64,000 nt of DNA from Pseudogulbenkiania sp. MAI-1 (GCF_000527175.1 NZ_AZUR01000001.1:2208501-2272500), one strand, 5' to 3'; shown: positions 25,101-34,100, counted from the stretch's first letter. The notes: a model not told the origin generated them from the letters alone. Translations and numbers: made by a program.

Positions 25101-26734
25101 GGCGCGCCAAACGCCTGCGCCACGCCCTGCAGCAATTGGACAGCCGTGCCCGCCTCAAGGCTCTGGCGACAGAACGCCGGGATCTGGAAAAGCAGTTGGC
25201 GCAGTCCTACCAGGAGTTGGTGGCCCAGCGCACCTGGCTCAAGCTGGCCGACAACGCCACGCCCGAGGTGCGCAGCGCGCTCGGGCTCTATTCCGCCGCC
25301 ATCCGACTGATCGGCAAGGGCACCGGCAAACGCGCCGTACGCTACCGCCGCGATGCACGTGCCGCCGCAGCCAAGGCCACGCCGGCGATTCCATGCTGGA
25401 TCATGCCGCATTACCGCATCTCCGAATCGCTGCCGGCCGAGTTCGGCTGCTTCGATCTGGTAATCGTCGACGAAGCCTCGCAGTCCGACCTGAGCGCGCT
25501 GCCAGCGCTGCTGCGTGCCAAGAAGGTGCTGGTGGTCGGCGACGACAAGCAGGTCTCGCCGGAAGGCGTGGGGCTGGAAGAGGACAAGGTGCTGACGCTG
25601 ATGCAGCGCTTCCTGGTCGACCAGGTGGCGCTGTACCGCCCGCTGATGACGCCGGAACGCTCGATCTACGACCTGTTCAAGGTAGTGTTCGCCGCCAGCT
25701 CGGTGATGCTGAAGGAGCACTTCCGCTCGGTCGGCCCGATCATCGAATACGCCAAGCGCGAGTTCTACCACCACGAGCTCAAGCCGCTGCGCCTGCCCAC
25801 CGCCAGTGAGCGGCTCGACCCGCCACTGATCGACGTGCTGGTGGAGGACGGCCACTGCGGCAACGACAACTGCAACCGCGCCGAAGCCGCCTACATCGTC
25901 GAAGAAATCCGCCGCCTCGCCGCCAACCCGGCCACCGCTGGCCGTTCCATCGGCGTGGTGTCCTTGCTGGGCGACAAGCAGGCGATCAAGGTCTGGGAGC
26001 TGACCCGGGAAGAACTGGGCGAAGAGCTGATGGCGCGCCACGACATCGCCTGCGGCGATGCGCGCACCTTCCAGGGCAAGGAGCGCGACATCATGTTCCT
26101 CAGCATGGTAGTGTCCGGCAAGCCGCACGCGGTGACGCGCGACAGCTTCGCGCAGCGCTTCAACGTCGCCGCCTCGCGCGCCCGCGACCGCATGTACCTG
26201 GTGCGCAGCGTGGACATCGGCCAGCTGAGCCCGGCCGACGAACTGCGCCGCAAGCTGATCGAGCACTTCCACACCCCCTACCTGCTCGACCAACAGCAGG
26301 TAGCGGACCAGCGCCAGCTATGCGAATCGCCGTTCGAGACCGAGGTCTACGACGAGCTGACCCGGCGCGGCTTCAAGGTCACGCCGCAGGTCAAGGTCGG
26401 CGGCTTCCGCCTCGACCTGGTGGTGGAAGGCGAGCGCGACGCCCGCCTCGCCATCGAGTGCGACGGCGACCGCTACCACGGCGCCGCGCAGTGGCCCGAC
26501 GACATGCGCCGCCAGCGCACCCTGGAGCGCGCCGGCTGGCAGTTCTGGCGCTGCTTCGCCTCGACCTTCGTGCTCGACCGCGAAGCCGTGCTGCAGGACC
26601 TGCTCGCCACGCTGGCCGCGCGCGGCATCGAACCGATGGCCACGGTACAGCGGAAGACGAACCAGCACGTCGAACGACGCCACTTCCGCCATAGCCCCAA
26701 GACCGACACCCCCGCCGACCTCGTACCCTCCTGA
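22184..26734 (+). CDS. Giant SF1 helicase fused to PD-(D/E)XK nuclease
   Basis: A 1516-aa protein. Residues 1-400 are a unique N-terminal region. Walker A GPPGTGKTHTIANII (Lys418) is separated from Walker B VIVDEASQSDL (Asp1096-Glu1097) by about 680 residues that include coiled-coil-like, Gln/Leu/Ala-rich helices. Later motifs are VVGDDKQVSPEG, DARTFQGKERDIMFLSMV and FNVAASRARDRMYLV, as in DNA2/NAM7-type SF1B helicases. The C-terminus (about 1383-1475) carries FETEVYDEL, FRLDLVV (Asp1411) and IECDGDRYH (Glu1425), a Vsr/MTES-1575-like nuclease. Such fusions are reported near defence genes, but none are adjacent here. A repair or anti-phage role is inferred. Confidence 0.85.
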   Translation: MTVLQRLAALIQFVQHTARLRAAPVTDLAKHGDFLAHEHELRDLPGITLKGEDDEGEEVWLAVERLHPLPAPVPEAPLLQLWLEQPAPTQKGTIKPPALALAVPVTALETLGYARGEPSEPAAKVALADFADRVRLEALFEAYRSGPWQAWANEEQRRQKTMALYNQLFRLKQTLDGMIADSQLEIVWGSGIALWLKDGVRLSYPLLTRPVELALNTRTMALELRPRELPASLESDALNALDVAGLADFERQARQWLANAAEDYSPFDADSYRPLLQAAATHLDPDARLVPRTPDAAPVPLPPPGEPLQLVDGWVVFARPRTANLLVQDLQRFSDALPPQPETLPPALAQLLSEPSNQHLDCPLPAFRGLSVVNGGSRGDTVRDLFFPKPFNDEQVRIVQMLDQHDGVVVQGPPGTGKTHTIANIICHYLAQGQRVLVTSMKEPALKVLEEKLPEAIRPLAISLLAGEREEAKQFEYSVNKIAAEIQTIDRTALARSIAALESAIDSLHGNLQRVDREIDQCAARQLQPLMLDEEQIDPLRAAEQVSALGERLAVVPDELSADAHHRPQFDGDAIARLRAARCQLGPALAYLPHVLPDPAELPEASALRQAHQDLQQAARLQQDIASGAVPALADGAQEQAAGLADALRELSARQVEIANAAMPWTRPCLDLLRLPACAAMLRLLEEWDAAAEAELARRPQFLQRPVTLPEGLEQDAELVGAIAQLAAGHSAFGLAGWFGKGEAKKKLALVEVLGQPAQTTADWSQVAAHLQHRQALRRLLLRWNAIATEFGAEPLSSTDPLLVERARERCRLIRRMAEAVQLEASTLPRLRLCLPNPAWPETLLEHPQRLLEAQRVLLHHLSCQRLQGADAMRERLLALGRRSGGAWTEQLTALAARLGSPTLAKDALEQSWQELETELAALHALRPAFDTVRAEVRRIAQSGAPQWARQLCLLPTEDDADALLPDDWAALWRAKRLRHALQQLDSRARLKALATERRDLEKQLAQSYQELVAQRTWLKLADNATPEVRSALGLYSAAIRLIGKGTGKRAVRYRRDARAAAAKATPAIPCWIMPHYRISESLPAEFGCFDLVIVDEASQSDLSALPALLRAKKVLVVGDDKQVSPEGVGLEEDKVLTLMQRFLVDQVALYRPLMTPERSIYDLFKVVFAASSVMLKEHFRSVGPIIEYAKREFYHHELKPLRLPTASERLDPPLIDVLVEDGHCGNDNCNRAEAAYIVEEIRRLAANPATAGRSIGVVSLLGDKQAIKVWELTREELGEELMARHDIACGDARTFQGKERDIMFLSMVVSGKPHAVTRDSFAQRFNVAASRARDRMYLVRSVDIGQLSPADELRRKLIEHFHTPYLLDQQQVADQRQLCESPFETEVYDELTRRGFKVTPQVKVGGFRLDLVVEGERDARLAIECDGDRYHGAAQWPDDMRRQRTLERAGWQFWRCFASTFVLDREAVLQDLLATLAARGIEPMATVQRKTNQHVERRHFRHSPKTDTPADLVPS

Positions 26735-26758
26735 GCGGCTCTACCAGCACGTCACGCC

Positions 26759-26792
26759 CGGCCGAAGCCCGTACCCGATGCGGCTTCGGCCG
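26759..26792. terminator. Hairpin between convergent genes
   Basis: CGGCCGAAGCC and GGCTTCGGCCG form an 11-bp perfect stem with a 12-base loop between the convergent helicase and CobW genes. No T-run follows on either strand, but position and strength fit a terminator. Confidence 0.5.
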
Positions 26793-26805
26793 AGCTTGGC
26801 GACGA

Positions 26806-28044
<1,239 letters not shown>

Positions 28045-28177
28045 GGTGGTTCTCCAGTAAACACGGAATGTGGGGGCGCCCAGCCGGAAGAAGGAAACCC
28101 GAGCCACCAAGCACGCTCGCGAAAAGACATGTCCCGGCCGGCACGTCAGAAGCATCGAAGTTGGCTGGCATATTATT

Positions 28178-28192
28178 TGTTACTGTATAACA
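28178..28192. promoter_or_regulatory. Putative Zur-like operator
   Basis: TGTTACTGTATAACA is an inverted repeat (TGTTA-N5-TAACA) in the AT-rich divergent region between the CobW-type metallochaperone and the HD hydrolase. It resembles proteobacterial Zur boxes of the GTTATNNNATAAC kind with one mismatch. Confidence 0.45.
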
Positions 28193-28271
28193 TTGCAACA
28201 GGTACCGCCGATGTTGCCTCACCGTGAAGCCCTGTATCATGCCGCCATCTCGTCCTCGTCCAGAACCCGCC

Positions 28272-28880
28272 ATGACCCCGGATTACACCCAGCTGGAACG
28301 CCAGATCGCCTTCATCCTGGAAATCGACAAACTCAAGGGCGTGCTGCGCAAGAACAAGCCGATCACGCTGGAGCGCCATGAAAACTCGGCCGAACACAGC
28401 TGGCAGGTCGCGCTGCTGGCGATGGCGCTGCAACCGCACGCCGACGAACCGCTCGACATCGACCGGGTCATCCGCCTGCTGCTGGTGCACGACATCGGCG
28501 AAGTCGACACCGGCGACACCATCGTCTACGCCGAAGGCGGCGAGGCCGAGCGCAAGGCCGCCGAACTGGCCGCCGTAGAGCGCATCTTCGGCCTGCTGCC
28601 GTCGGAACAGGCCGCCGAGATGCTGGCCCTGTGGCAGGAGTTCGAAGCCAACCAGACCGCCGAGGCGCGCTTCGCCAACGCCATGGACCGGCTGATGCCG
28701 ATGCTGCTCAACCTCAACCGCCAAGGACAAAGCTGGCGCGAGAACGGCATCCGCAAGGAACAAGTGATGGCCAAGGCGGTGAGCAAAGTGCAGGCTGGCT
28801 GTCGGCTGGCTGGCGACTGGGTGGCCGGGCAAGTCGAAGCCGCCGCCGCCAAGGGCTATTTCGACCCTGCTCGGGACTGA
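28272..28880 (+). CDS. HD-domain phosphohydrolase (YfbR-like)
   Basis: The 202-aa protein has the HD signature: HENSAEHSWQVALLAMAL gives the first His and HDIGEVDTGDT the HD pair. This is the arrangement of the YfbR/5'-deoxynucleotidase and HDDC2 group, which remove phosphate from dNMPs. ATG 28272 was preferred by similarity of MTPDYTQLERQIAFILEIDKLKGVLRKN to family starts. It has no good ribosome binding site, and GTG 28224 in the same frame is possible. It is divergent from the zinc chaperone gene. Confidence 0.82.
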   Translation: MTPDYTQLERQIAFILEIDKLKGVLRKNKPITLERHENSAEHSWQVALLAMALQPHADEPLDIDRVIRLLLVHDIGEVDTGDTIVYAEGGEAERKAAELAAVERIFGLLPSEQAAEMLALWQEFEANQTAEARFANAMDRLMPMLLNLNRQGQSWRENGIRKEQVMAKAVSKVQAGCRLAGDWVAGQVEAAAAKGYFDPARD

Positions 28881-28903
28881 GCCCCCCGTCAGGTCGAAAA
28901 AAC

Positions 28904-28917
28904 TTGAGCGCGCTCAT
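28904..28917. promoter_or_regulatory. FNR/DNR-type binding site
   Basis: TTGAGCGCGCTCAT keeps the TTGA-N6-TCA pattern of FNR/DNR boxes around a perfect 10-bp palindrome. A candidate -10 (TACGCT, 28941) places the predicted start near 28953, so the site is centred about 42 bases upstream, the class II activator position. Confidence 0.5.
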
Positions 28918-28977
28918 GGTGCGGACGGCATAGCCGGCATTACGCTAGGCAACACCAACCCACCTCTTGGAGATGTA

Positions 28978-29292
28978 ATGGACCTGCCTGACGACACCGC
29001 CGTGATGAACGCGCTGAGCGAGGTGATCGACCCCGAGATGGGAGTCAACATCGTCGACCTCGGGCTAATCTACGGCATCGAGCGAGCTGGCAACGCCCTG
29101 ACCGTGCGCATGACCATGACTTCGCCGGCCTGCCCGATGGGCGCCATCATCGAGGAAGACGTCCTCGCCGAACTTTACCATCTGGCCCCAACCGCCTGCC
29201 TGTCGGTGGAGCTGGTATGGGAACCTGCCTGGACCCCGGAGCGGATGAGCGACAAGGCGCGCCACATCCTCGGCTGGGAAAGCGGGACATGA
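28978..29292 (+). CDS. MIP18/DUF59 metal-sulfur cluster assembly factor
   Basis: The 104-aa protein fits the DUF59/MIP18 family (SufT, PaaD-like). It has SEVIDPEMGVNIVDLGLIYGIE (14-35) and the conserved cysteine in TSPACPMG (Cys52). These small proteins help build or deliver Fe-S clusters. GGAG precedes the ATG. It starts a three-gene unit with an NnrS-like membrane protein and a hemerythrin, both overlapping by ATGA, behind an FNR/DNR-like site. A role in repairing Fe-S clusters under NO stress is inferred. Confidence 0.87.
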   Translation: MDLPDDTAVMNALSEVIDPEMGVNIVDLGLIYGIERAGNALTVRMTMTSPACPMGAIIEEDVLAELYHLAPTACLSVELVWEPAWTPERMSDKARHILGWESGT

Positions 29293-30380
29293 GTACGACC
29301 GCCAGTCCGCGCCCGGTCTGGCTGCTGTTGCTGATGCCCTTGCTGCTGGTCGCGGCGTTGCTGGGCGGTCTGGCGCGCGTCGGCATCATGGCACCGGCAC
29401 TGCCGCCGGAAGCCGTGATGCACCACGGGCCGCTGATGGTATCGGGCGTGTTCGGCGCGCTGATCTCGCTGGAGCGTGCCGTGGCGCTGCGCCGGCACTG
29501 GGCCCTCAGCGGACCACTCTGCGCCTTCCTTGCCGGCGGCCTGCTATTGCTGGGCGCTCCATGGTGGCTCGCCGCGATCGGCTTTTCGCTCGCCAGCTCC
29601 GTGCTGCTGGCGGCCTCGCTGCTGATCTGGCGCGTGCAACCGGCTGATTTCACCCGCCTGCTGGCTGTCGCCGCCCTGCTCTGGCTGGTCGGCAACCTGG
29701 CCTGGCTGGCTGGCCGGCCGGTTTGGAACGTCGTCGGCTGGTGGATGGGCTTCCTGCTGCTGACCATCGTCGCGGAACGGCTGGAGCTATCTCGCCTGCT
29801 GCGCCGCCCACCCTACGCCGCTCCACTGCTGAACGGGCTGCTGGCGCTCTGGCTACTGGGCATGCTGGCGGCGACATGGCTGCCGAAACTCCCCGGACTG
29901 CCACTGGTCGGGCTGAGCCTGATCGGCATGGCCGCTTGGCTGGCCCGGTACGACCTCGCCCGCCGCACCGTGCTCCAGCGCGGCCTGCCGCGCTACATCG
30001 CCATCTGTCTGCTGGCAGGCTACGTCTGGCTCGGCGTGGCCGGCCTGTTGCTGCTCGGTGGACAAGCCCTGCAGCCCGGCCCCGGCTACGACGCCATGCT
30101 ACACGCCCTGTTCGTCGGTTTCGTGTTTTCCATGGTGTTCGGCCACGCGCCGGTCATCCTGCCGGCGCTGACCGGCTGGCGCGTGCCTTACCGCCCGGCC
30201 CTGTACCTGCCGCTGGCCCTGCTGCACGGCTCGCTGCTGCTGCGCCTCGCCGGCGACCTGCTGGGCCGCTTCGACTGGCGCCAGGCCGGCAGCCTGCTCA
30301 ACGGCGTCACCCTGTTGCTGTTCCTCGGTCTGATGATCGCGCTGGTCAGACTCGGCAAAACCGGAAAGAAAGCCCCATGA
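29289..30380 (+). CDS. NnrS-like multi-pass membrane protein
   Basis: The 363-aa protein has roughly ten to twelve hydrophobic helices. Histidines are placed as in NnrS-family heme/copper membrane proteins: AVMHHGPLMVSGVFGALISLERAVAL near residue 40 and MLHALFVGFVFSMVFGHAPVILPALTGW near 275-302. NnrS proteins protect against nitric oxide in denitrifiers. It overlaps the DUF59 gene (ATGA) and the hemerythrin gene (ATGA), so the three are translationally coupled. It is clearly more divergent than canonical NnrS, so the function is provisional. Confidence 0.72.
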   Translation: MSTTASPRPVWLLLLMPLLLVAALLGGLARVGIMAPALPPEAVMHHGPLMVSGVFGALISLERAVALRRHWALSGPLCAFLAGGLLLLGAPWWLAAIGFSLASSVLLAASLLIWRVQPADFTRLLAVAALLWLVGNLAWLAGRPVWNVVGWWMGFLLLTIVAERLELSRLLRRPPYAAPLLNGLLALWLLGMLAATWLPKLPGLPLVGLSLIGMAAWLARYDLARRTVLQRGLPRYIAICLLAGYVWLGVAGLLLLGGQALQPGPGYDAMLHALFVGFVFSMVFGHAPVILPALTGWRVPYRPALYLPLALLHGSLLLRLAGDLLGRFDWRQAGSLLNGVTLLLFLGLMIALVRLGKTGKKAP

Positions 30381-30772
30381 AACGCCATCCCGCGCTGGTT
30401 CCGCTCTCCCACGAGCATCACCACAACCTCTCCTTCGCCCAGCGCCTGCGCCGCTCCTTCCTGAATGGCGACGACAGCGAACGGGTGGCGCTGCTGGACA
30501 TCTTCCGCCAGCAGTATGCCGCACCGCTGGAGCAACACTTCCAGCTCGAAGAAGCCTGGCTGCTACCCCGTCTGGAAGAAACAACGGGAAAGCGGTTGCT
30601 GACCGAACACCGCGAGTTGCGAGAATTGGCGGCCGCTCCTTCGACGGATCCCTTGAGGTTGGCGGATGCTTTGATCGCTCACGTCCGCTTTGAAGAGCGC
30701 GAGCTGTTCCCTTGGCTGGAGCAACACCTGTCTGCCGAACAGCTGACGGCGCTGGCGACGCGACTCGGCTAA
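30377..30772 (+). CDS. Hemerythrin-domain protein
   Basis: The 131-aa protein is a single HHE hemerythrin domain. Candidate di-iron ligands are His12 (SHEHHH), His53 and Glu57 (LEQHFQLEEAW), His76 (TEHREL), and His102 with Glu106 (HVRFEERELFP). Such proteins bind oxygen or NO, and YtfE/RIC relatives repair Fe-S clusters. It is the last gene of the DUF59/NnrS-like unit. The stop lies next to the convergent lipoprotein gene. Confidence 0.88.
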   Translation: MKRHPALVPLSHEHHHNLSFAQRLRRSFLNGDDSERVALLDIFRQQYAAPLEQHFQLEEAWLLPRLEETTGKRLLTEHRELRELAAAPSTDPLRLADALIAHVRFEERELFPWLEQHLSAEQLTALATRLG

Positions 30773-31056
30773 TAGGCCGACGTCGTGGCAGCCGTGTCGA
30801 TCTGCTTGCTGACCACCTTGTCGTTGACGAAGCGCACGGTAATCACCGTCTTGCCATCCCGCCACGTGGCGGTCCCGCCGGAGAAGCCCAGCAGGCTGGC
30901 ACTGCTGACGTCGGAGGGTTCGCCCAGGATGTCGACCACCTGCTGCCGCGTCATGTCATCCTGGATCTTCTCGAAGTTGGCCGGCGTCACCTTGCTGCAG
31001 GCAACCAGAAACAGGGCAAAAAACATCACGGCAAGTGACTTCGACAGGGCTTTCAT
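30769..31056 (-). CDS. Small lipoprotein, DUF3862/SmpA-like
   Basis: A 95-aa lipoprotein with a type II signal (LFLVAC-SKV, Cys about 20). The mature part FEKIQDDMTRQQVVDILGEPSDV...ATWRDGKTVITVRFVNDKVVSKQID has the SmpA/OmlA/BamE-like pattern of a helix plus G-x-P-x-x motif and a beta sheet. GAGG lies seven bases before ATG 31056. Its target is unknown. It overlaps the end of the convergent hemerythrin gene by four bases. Confidence 0.8.
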   Translation of the reverse strand: MKALSKSLAVMFFALFLVACSKVTPANFEKIQDDMTRQQVVDILGEPSDVSSASLLGFSGGTATWRDGKTVITVRFVNDKVVSKQIDTAATTSAY

Positions 31057-31182
31057 GAGCAATCCTCAAAATGGGGCTGGGGGGCCACAGCATAACAAAA
31101 GACGGGAAGCCCGCCAGCGTCAAGACAATGAGGCATGGACAGCCGGCTGAGCGATTATTTTCCGGCCGCACACAGAAATCGC

Positions 31183-31211
31183 TTGCCATGGGCAGCAACT
31201 CGGTGCACTAT
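31183..31211 (+). promoter_or_regulatory. Probable csp promoter
   Basis: TTGCCA at 31183-31188 lies 17 bases before CACTAT at 31206-31211. A start near 31218 would give a leader of about 120 bases, like the long cold-responsive leaders of cspA mRNAs. Confidence 0.45.
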
Positions 31212-31338
31212 CCTCCACGCAAGATTTTCAAGTCGTAGATGTGTAGTTGTCGTCTGGCCTAAGTCCGTACCTCAGTTCGCCATTTCCCTTGATTTTCATG
31301 CACTTAAGTTCAATCGTTTTTTATAGATGGGAAATACC

Positions 31339-31542
31339 ATGGCAACTGGTACCGTTAAGTGGTTCAATGACTCCAAAGGCTTCGGCTTCATCACCCCGGA
31401 CGAAGGCGGCGACGACATCTTCGCTCACTTCTCCCAGATCAAGGCCAACGGCTTCAAGACCCTGGCCGAAAACCAGCGTGTTAGCTTCGACGTGACCATG
31501 GGTCCGAAGGGCAAGCAAGCTTCGAACATTCAGCCGCTGTAA
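31339..31542 (+). CDS. Cold-shock protein, CspA family
   Basis: The 67-aa single-domain RNA chaperone has RNP1 KGFGFIT and RNP2 DIFAHFS in the canonical order MATGTVKWFNDSKGFGFITPDEGGDDIFAHFSQI. It binds single-stranded nucleic acid and melts mRNA structure. The start at 31339 is fixed by MATGTVKWF; an in-frame ATG four codons earlier is less likely. A long leader precedes it and a rho-independent terminator follows. Confidence 0.97.
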   Translation: MATGTVKWFNDSKGFGFITPDEGGDDIFAHFSQIKANGFKTLAENQRVSFDVTMGPKGKQASNIQPL

Positions 31543-31570
31543 TTCTTACCGCGACTAAGCGTTTCAGAGA

Positions 31571-31596
31571 AAACCCGGACTGGTTCCGGGTTTTTT
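31571..31596 (+). terminator. Terminator of the csp gene
   Basis: CCCGGA and TCCGGG form a stem with a CTGGT loop, followed by six T residues. It sits 30 bases after the cold-shock stop codon. Confidence 0.85.
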
Positions 31597-31643
31597 CATG
31601 CCTGTCTACAATAAGTCCATTCCCTTACCCGCCGGACCTCGAC

Positions 31644-32210
31644 ATGACCACTCCCAGCGACAACGACATCATCGCCGCCACCCGCCTCTGGGTGGAAAAA
31701 GCCGTCATCGGCCTCAACCTGTGCCCGTTCGCCAAATCCGTCTACGTCAAGAACCAGGTGCGCTTCGTCGTCAGCCACGCCCCGCACATCGACGCGCTGC
31801 TGGAAGAGCTCGAACGCGAGCTGCAACTGCTCGCCGACACCGATCCGGAAGAGATCGACACCACCCTGCTGATCCACCCGGACATCCTGACCGACTTCCT
31901 GGACTACAACGACTTCCTCGACATTGCCGATGAGGTCGTCGAAGAACTGGGCTACGCCGGCACCTTGCAGGTCGCCAGCTTCCACCCGGACTACCAGTTC
32001 GAAGGCACCGAAAAAGACGACATCGAGAATTACACCAACCGCTCGCCCTATCCGACACTGCACCTGCTGCGCGAAAGCAGCATCGACCGCGCGGTCGAAG
32101 CCTTCCCCGAAGCCGACGCGATCTACGAAAAGAATATCGAGACGATGAAGCGACTGGGACACGAAGGCTGGGCGGCGCTGGGGTTCGACAACCCATCCAA
32201 GCCGCACTGA
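31644..32210 (+). CDS. DUF1415 family protein
   Basis: The 188-aa protein starts with ATRLWVEKAVIGLNLCPFAKSVYVKNQVRFV, the hallmark of the DUF1415 family; the conserved NLCPFA cysteine suggests a functional site. Later SFHPDYQFEGTEKDDIENYTNRSPYPTLHLLRESSIDRAV is also conserved. The biochemical function is unknown. It stands alone between the csp terminator and a lipoprotein gene. No ribosome binding site of note was seen. Confidence 0.88.
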   Translation: MTTPSDNDIIAATRLWVEKAVIGLNLCPFAKSVYVKNQVRFVVSHAPHIDALLEELERELQLLADTDPEEIDTTLLIHPDILTDFLDYNDFLDIADEVVEELGYAGTLQVASFHPDYQFEGTEKDDIENYTNRSPYPTLHLLRESSIDRAVEAFPEADAIYEKNIETMKRLGHEGWAALGFDNPSKPH

Positions 32211-32304
32211 GCCCGGCTCATGGGGCAGGCACCGCCGCCGATGCTTGCCTCAACCACCCCCACCATGCAACATACGGCGAGACCGTTACCGCGCCAGGCC
32301 TCCC

Positions 32305-33066
32305 GTGCCCCACATCCACCGCTCTCTCGTCCGCTTGATCTCGCTGAGCCTGCTCGGGCTGCTCGCCGCCTGCTCCGCCCCGCCGGGAAAGAAGCCGGTC
32401 AGCGGTGATGGTTTCAGTATCGAACAACTAGGGCAGAGCGACGGCAACCGCGTGGCCAACCTGATCATGCGCGACAACCTGGACAGCCTGAGCCTGCTGC
32501 TCGACAAGCTCTACAAGCGCAACCCATCCAGCTGGCGGGCCGCCGGCCTGGACAGCCGCGAAGAAGCGCACCGGCAAGTCATGCAGGCCATCCGCCATAA
32601 TCAGCCGCTGCCGGCGCTGGGCAAGGTGCGCGCGGTAGCCGCACTCACCACGGCGTTCGACCCGAACTTCAAGGGTGACCGCGCCGGCACCCTGGTTTAC
32701 GGTCTGGGCAGCATGCTGCTCGACAGCTACGGCGGCAAGACCGAGCACTACCTGCTGGATGGCCTCGACGCCGGCAAGCTCGCCAACGCTTCCTACAATA
32801 TCGAAGTGGCGGCGTGGCTGCTCGCCACCCGCAAGGGAGGAGACGGCAAGCCCCTGCTGCTGGCGAACGAACTCACCGAGACCGAGCGCAACCTGACGTT
32901 CGAGAGGGAATTCGGCAAGATCGTCGGCCGGCTGGACCTCCTGGCCGCCTTCTCCGACGAGAAATACCGCCGCGCCGCCATCAACTACGGCCAGGTTCTG
33001 GTGGGCGCGCCCCTGCTGCAGTTTTTGCCACTCGACGCCGCCTCGGCAGCCGTCACCGCCCCCTAA
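32305..33066 (+). CDS. Putative lipoprotein, unknown function
   Basis: A 253-aa lipoprotein read from GTG 32305 (PHIHRSLVRLISLSLLGLLAACSAPPG, lipobox LLAAC). TTG 32245 is a longer alternative in the same frame but adds a proline- and arginine-rich head. The mature part is mostly helical, with no domain I recognise. An arginine- and aspartate-rich segment (NLIMRDNLDSLSLLLDKLYKRNPSSWRAAGLDSREEAHRQVM) resembles those of other small envelope lipoproteins. It ends 170 bases before the dienelactone hydrolase gene. Confidence 0.68.
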   Translation: MPHIHRSLVRLISLSLLGLLAACSAPPGKKPVSGDGFSIEQLGQSDGNRVANLIMRDNLDSLSLLLDKLYKRNPSSWRAAGLDSREEAHRQVMQAIRHNQPLPALGKVRAVAALTTAFDPNFKGDRAGTLVYGLGSMLLDSYGGKTEHYLLDGLDAGKLANASYNIEVAAWLLATRKGGDGKPLLLANELTETERNLTFEREFGKIVGRLDLLAAFSDEKYRRAAINYGQVLVGAPLLQFLPLDAASAAVTAP

Positions 33067-33236
33067 GCGTCCGTCACTGTCCGGGAAGACATGCACGCCC
33101 ATGCCCTGCCCTCCCGAGGATGGCGAATGAACTGCGCCCGCCTGACGAACACTGGGAACAGGCCCTGCAGCGTTCCCTGGTCGACCCTACGGATTTGATC
33201 TAGCATGCTTTCACCACCCAGCCGGAGAATCGCACC

Positions 33237-34100
33237 ATGCTCCCGACCCAATTCCCCACCCCCGACGCCGACGACGAACGCCGCCATTTCTTGCAACTGG
33301 CGATAGGCGCGGGCTTTGCGCTCGCCGTTCAGCCCGTCATGGCCGGCACCATCGTCACCGACAGCGCCGGCCTGACCACAGGCCCTGTCGGCGTACCGGT
33401 GAAAGACGGCACCCTCCCCGCTTACATGGCCCGGCCGGCCACCCCCAAGGGGGCTTTGCCTGTCGTTCTGGTCGTTCAGGAAATCTTCGGCGTGCACGAG
33501 CACATCCAGGATCTGTGCCGGCGGCTCGCCAAGGCAGGCTACCTTGCCATTGCTCCCGAACTCTATTTCCGCCAGGGAAACCCGCGTCAGTACACCACCA
33601 CGGAAGAACTCATCGCCAAGCTTGTCAGCAAGGTCCCGGACAAACAGGTCATGCAGGATCTCGACGCCACGCTGGCCTGGGCGGGCAGCAACGGCGGAGA
33701 TGCCAAGCGCGCAGCCATTACCGGCTTCTGCTGGGGCGGACGCATCGTGTGGCTGTACGCCGCGCACTCGCAGTCGATCAAGGCCGGCGCGGCATGGTAC
33801 GGCCGGCTGACGGCCGCCAGCAGCGACATGACCCCCAAGCACCCACTGGACCTCGCGGATCAGTTGCAGGCCCCTGTACTAGGCCTGTACGGAGGACTCG
33901 ACAAGGGCATCCCTGTCGACACCGTCAAGGACATGCAAAACCGGCTCGCCAAGGCCGGCAGCCCTTCGCGCATCGTCCTATACCCGAATGCCGAGCACGG
34001 CTTCAATGCCGACTACCGCCCCAGCTACAACGCCGAGGCCGCCCGTGACGGCTGGAGCAAGATGCTGAACTGGTTTGCTGAGCATGGTGTCAAACCATGA
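33237..34100 (+). CDS. Exported dienelactone hydrolase-family protein
   Basis: The 287-aa alpha/beta hydrolase has a twin-arginine-like leader (ERRHFLQLAIGAGFALAVQPVMA), so Tat export is possible. The catalytic cysteine lies in GFCWGGRIVW, the aspartate in LYGGLDKGIPV and the histidine in NAEHGFNADY, the Cys-Asp-His triad of carboxymethylenebutenolidases. VVLVVQEIFGVHEHIQDLCRRLA is the entrance block. No chlorocatechol genes are nearby, so it may act on another ester or lactone. Confidence 0.88.
   Translation: MLPTQFPTPDADDERRHFLQLAIGAGFALAVQPVMAGTIVTDSAGLTTGPVGVPVKDGTLPAYMARPATPKGALPVVLVVQEIFGVHEHIQDLCRRLAKAGYLAIAPELYFRQGNPRQYTTTEELIAKLVSKVPDKQVMQDLDATLAWAGSNGGDAKRAAITGFCWGGRIVWLYAAHSQSIKAGAAWYGRLTAASSDMTPKHPLDLADQLQAPVLGLYGGLDKGIPVDTVKDMQNRLAKAGSPSRIVLYPNAEHGFNADYRPSYNAEAARDGWSKMLNWFAEHGVKP

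Noticed and set aside
33120..33203. A 27-codon open frame between the lipoprotein and hydrolase genes
   Set aside because: The ribosome binding site overlaps the start codon and the peptide is too short to judge. It was not annotated.
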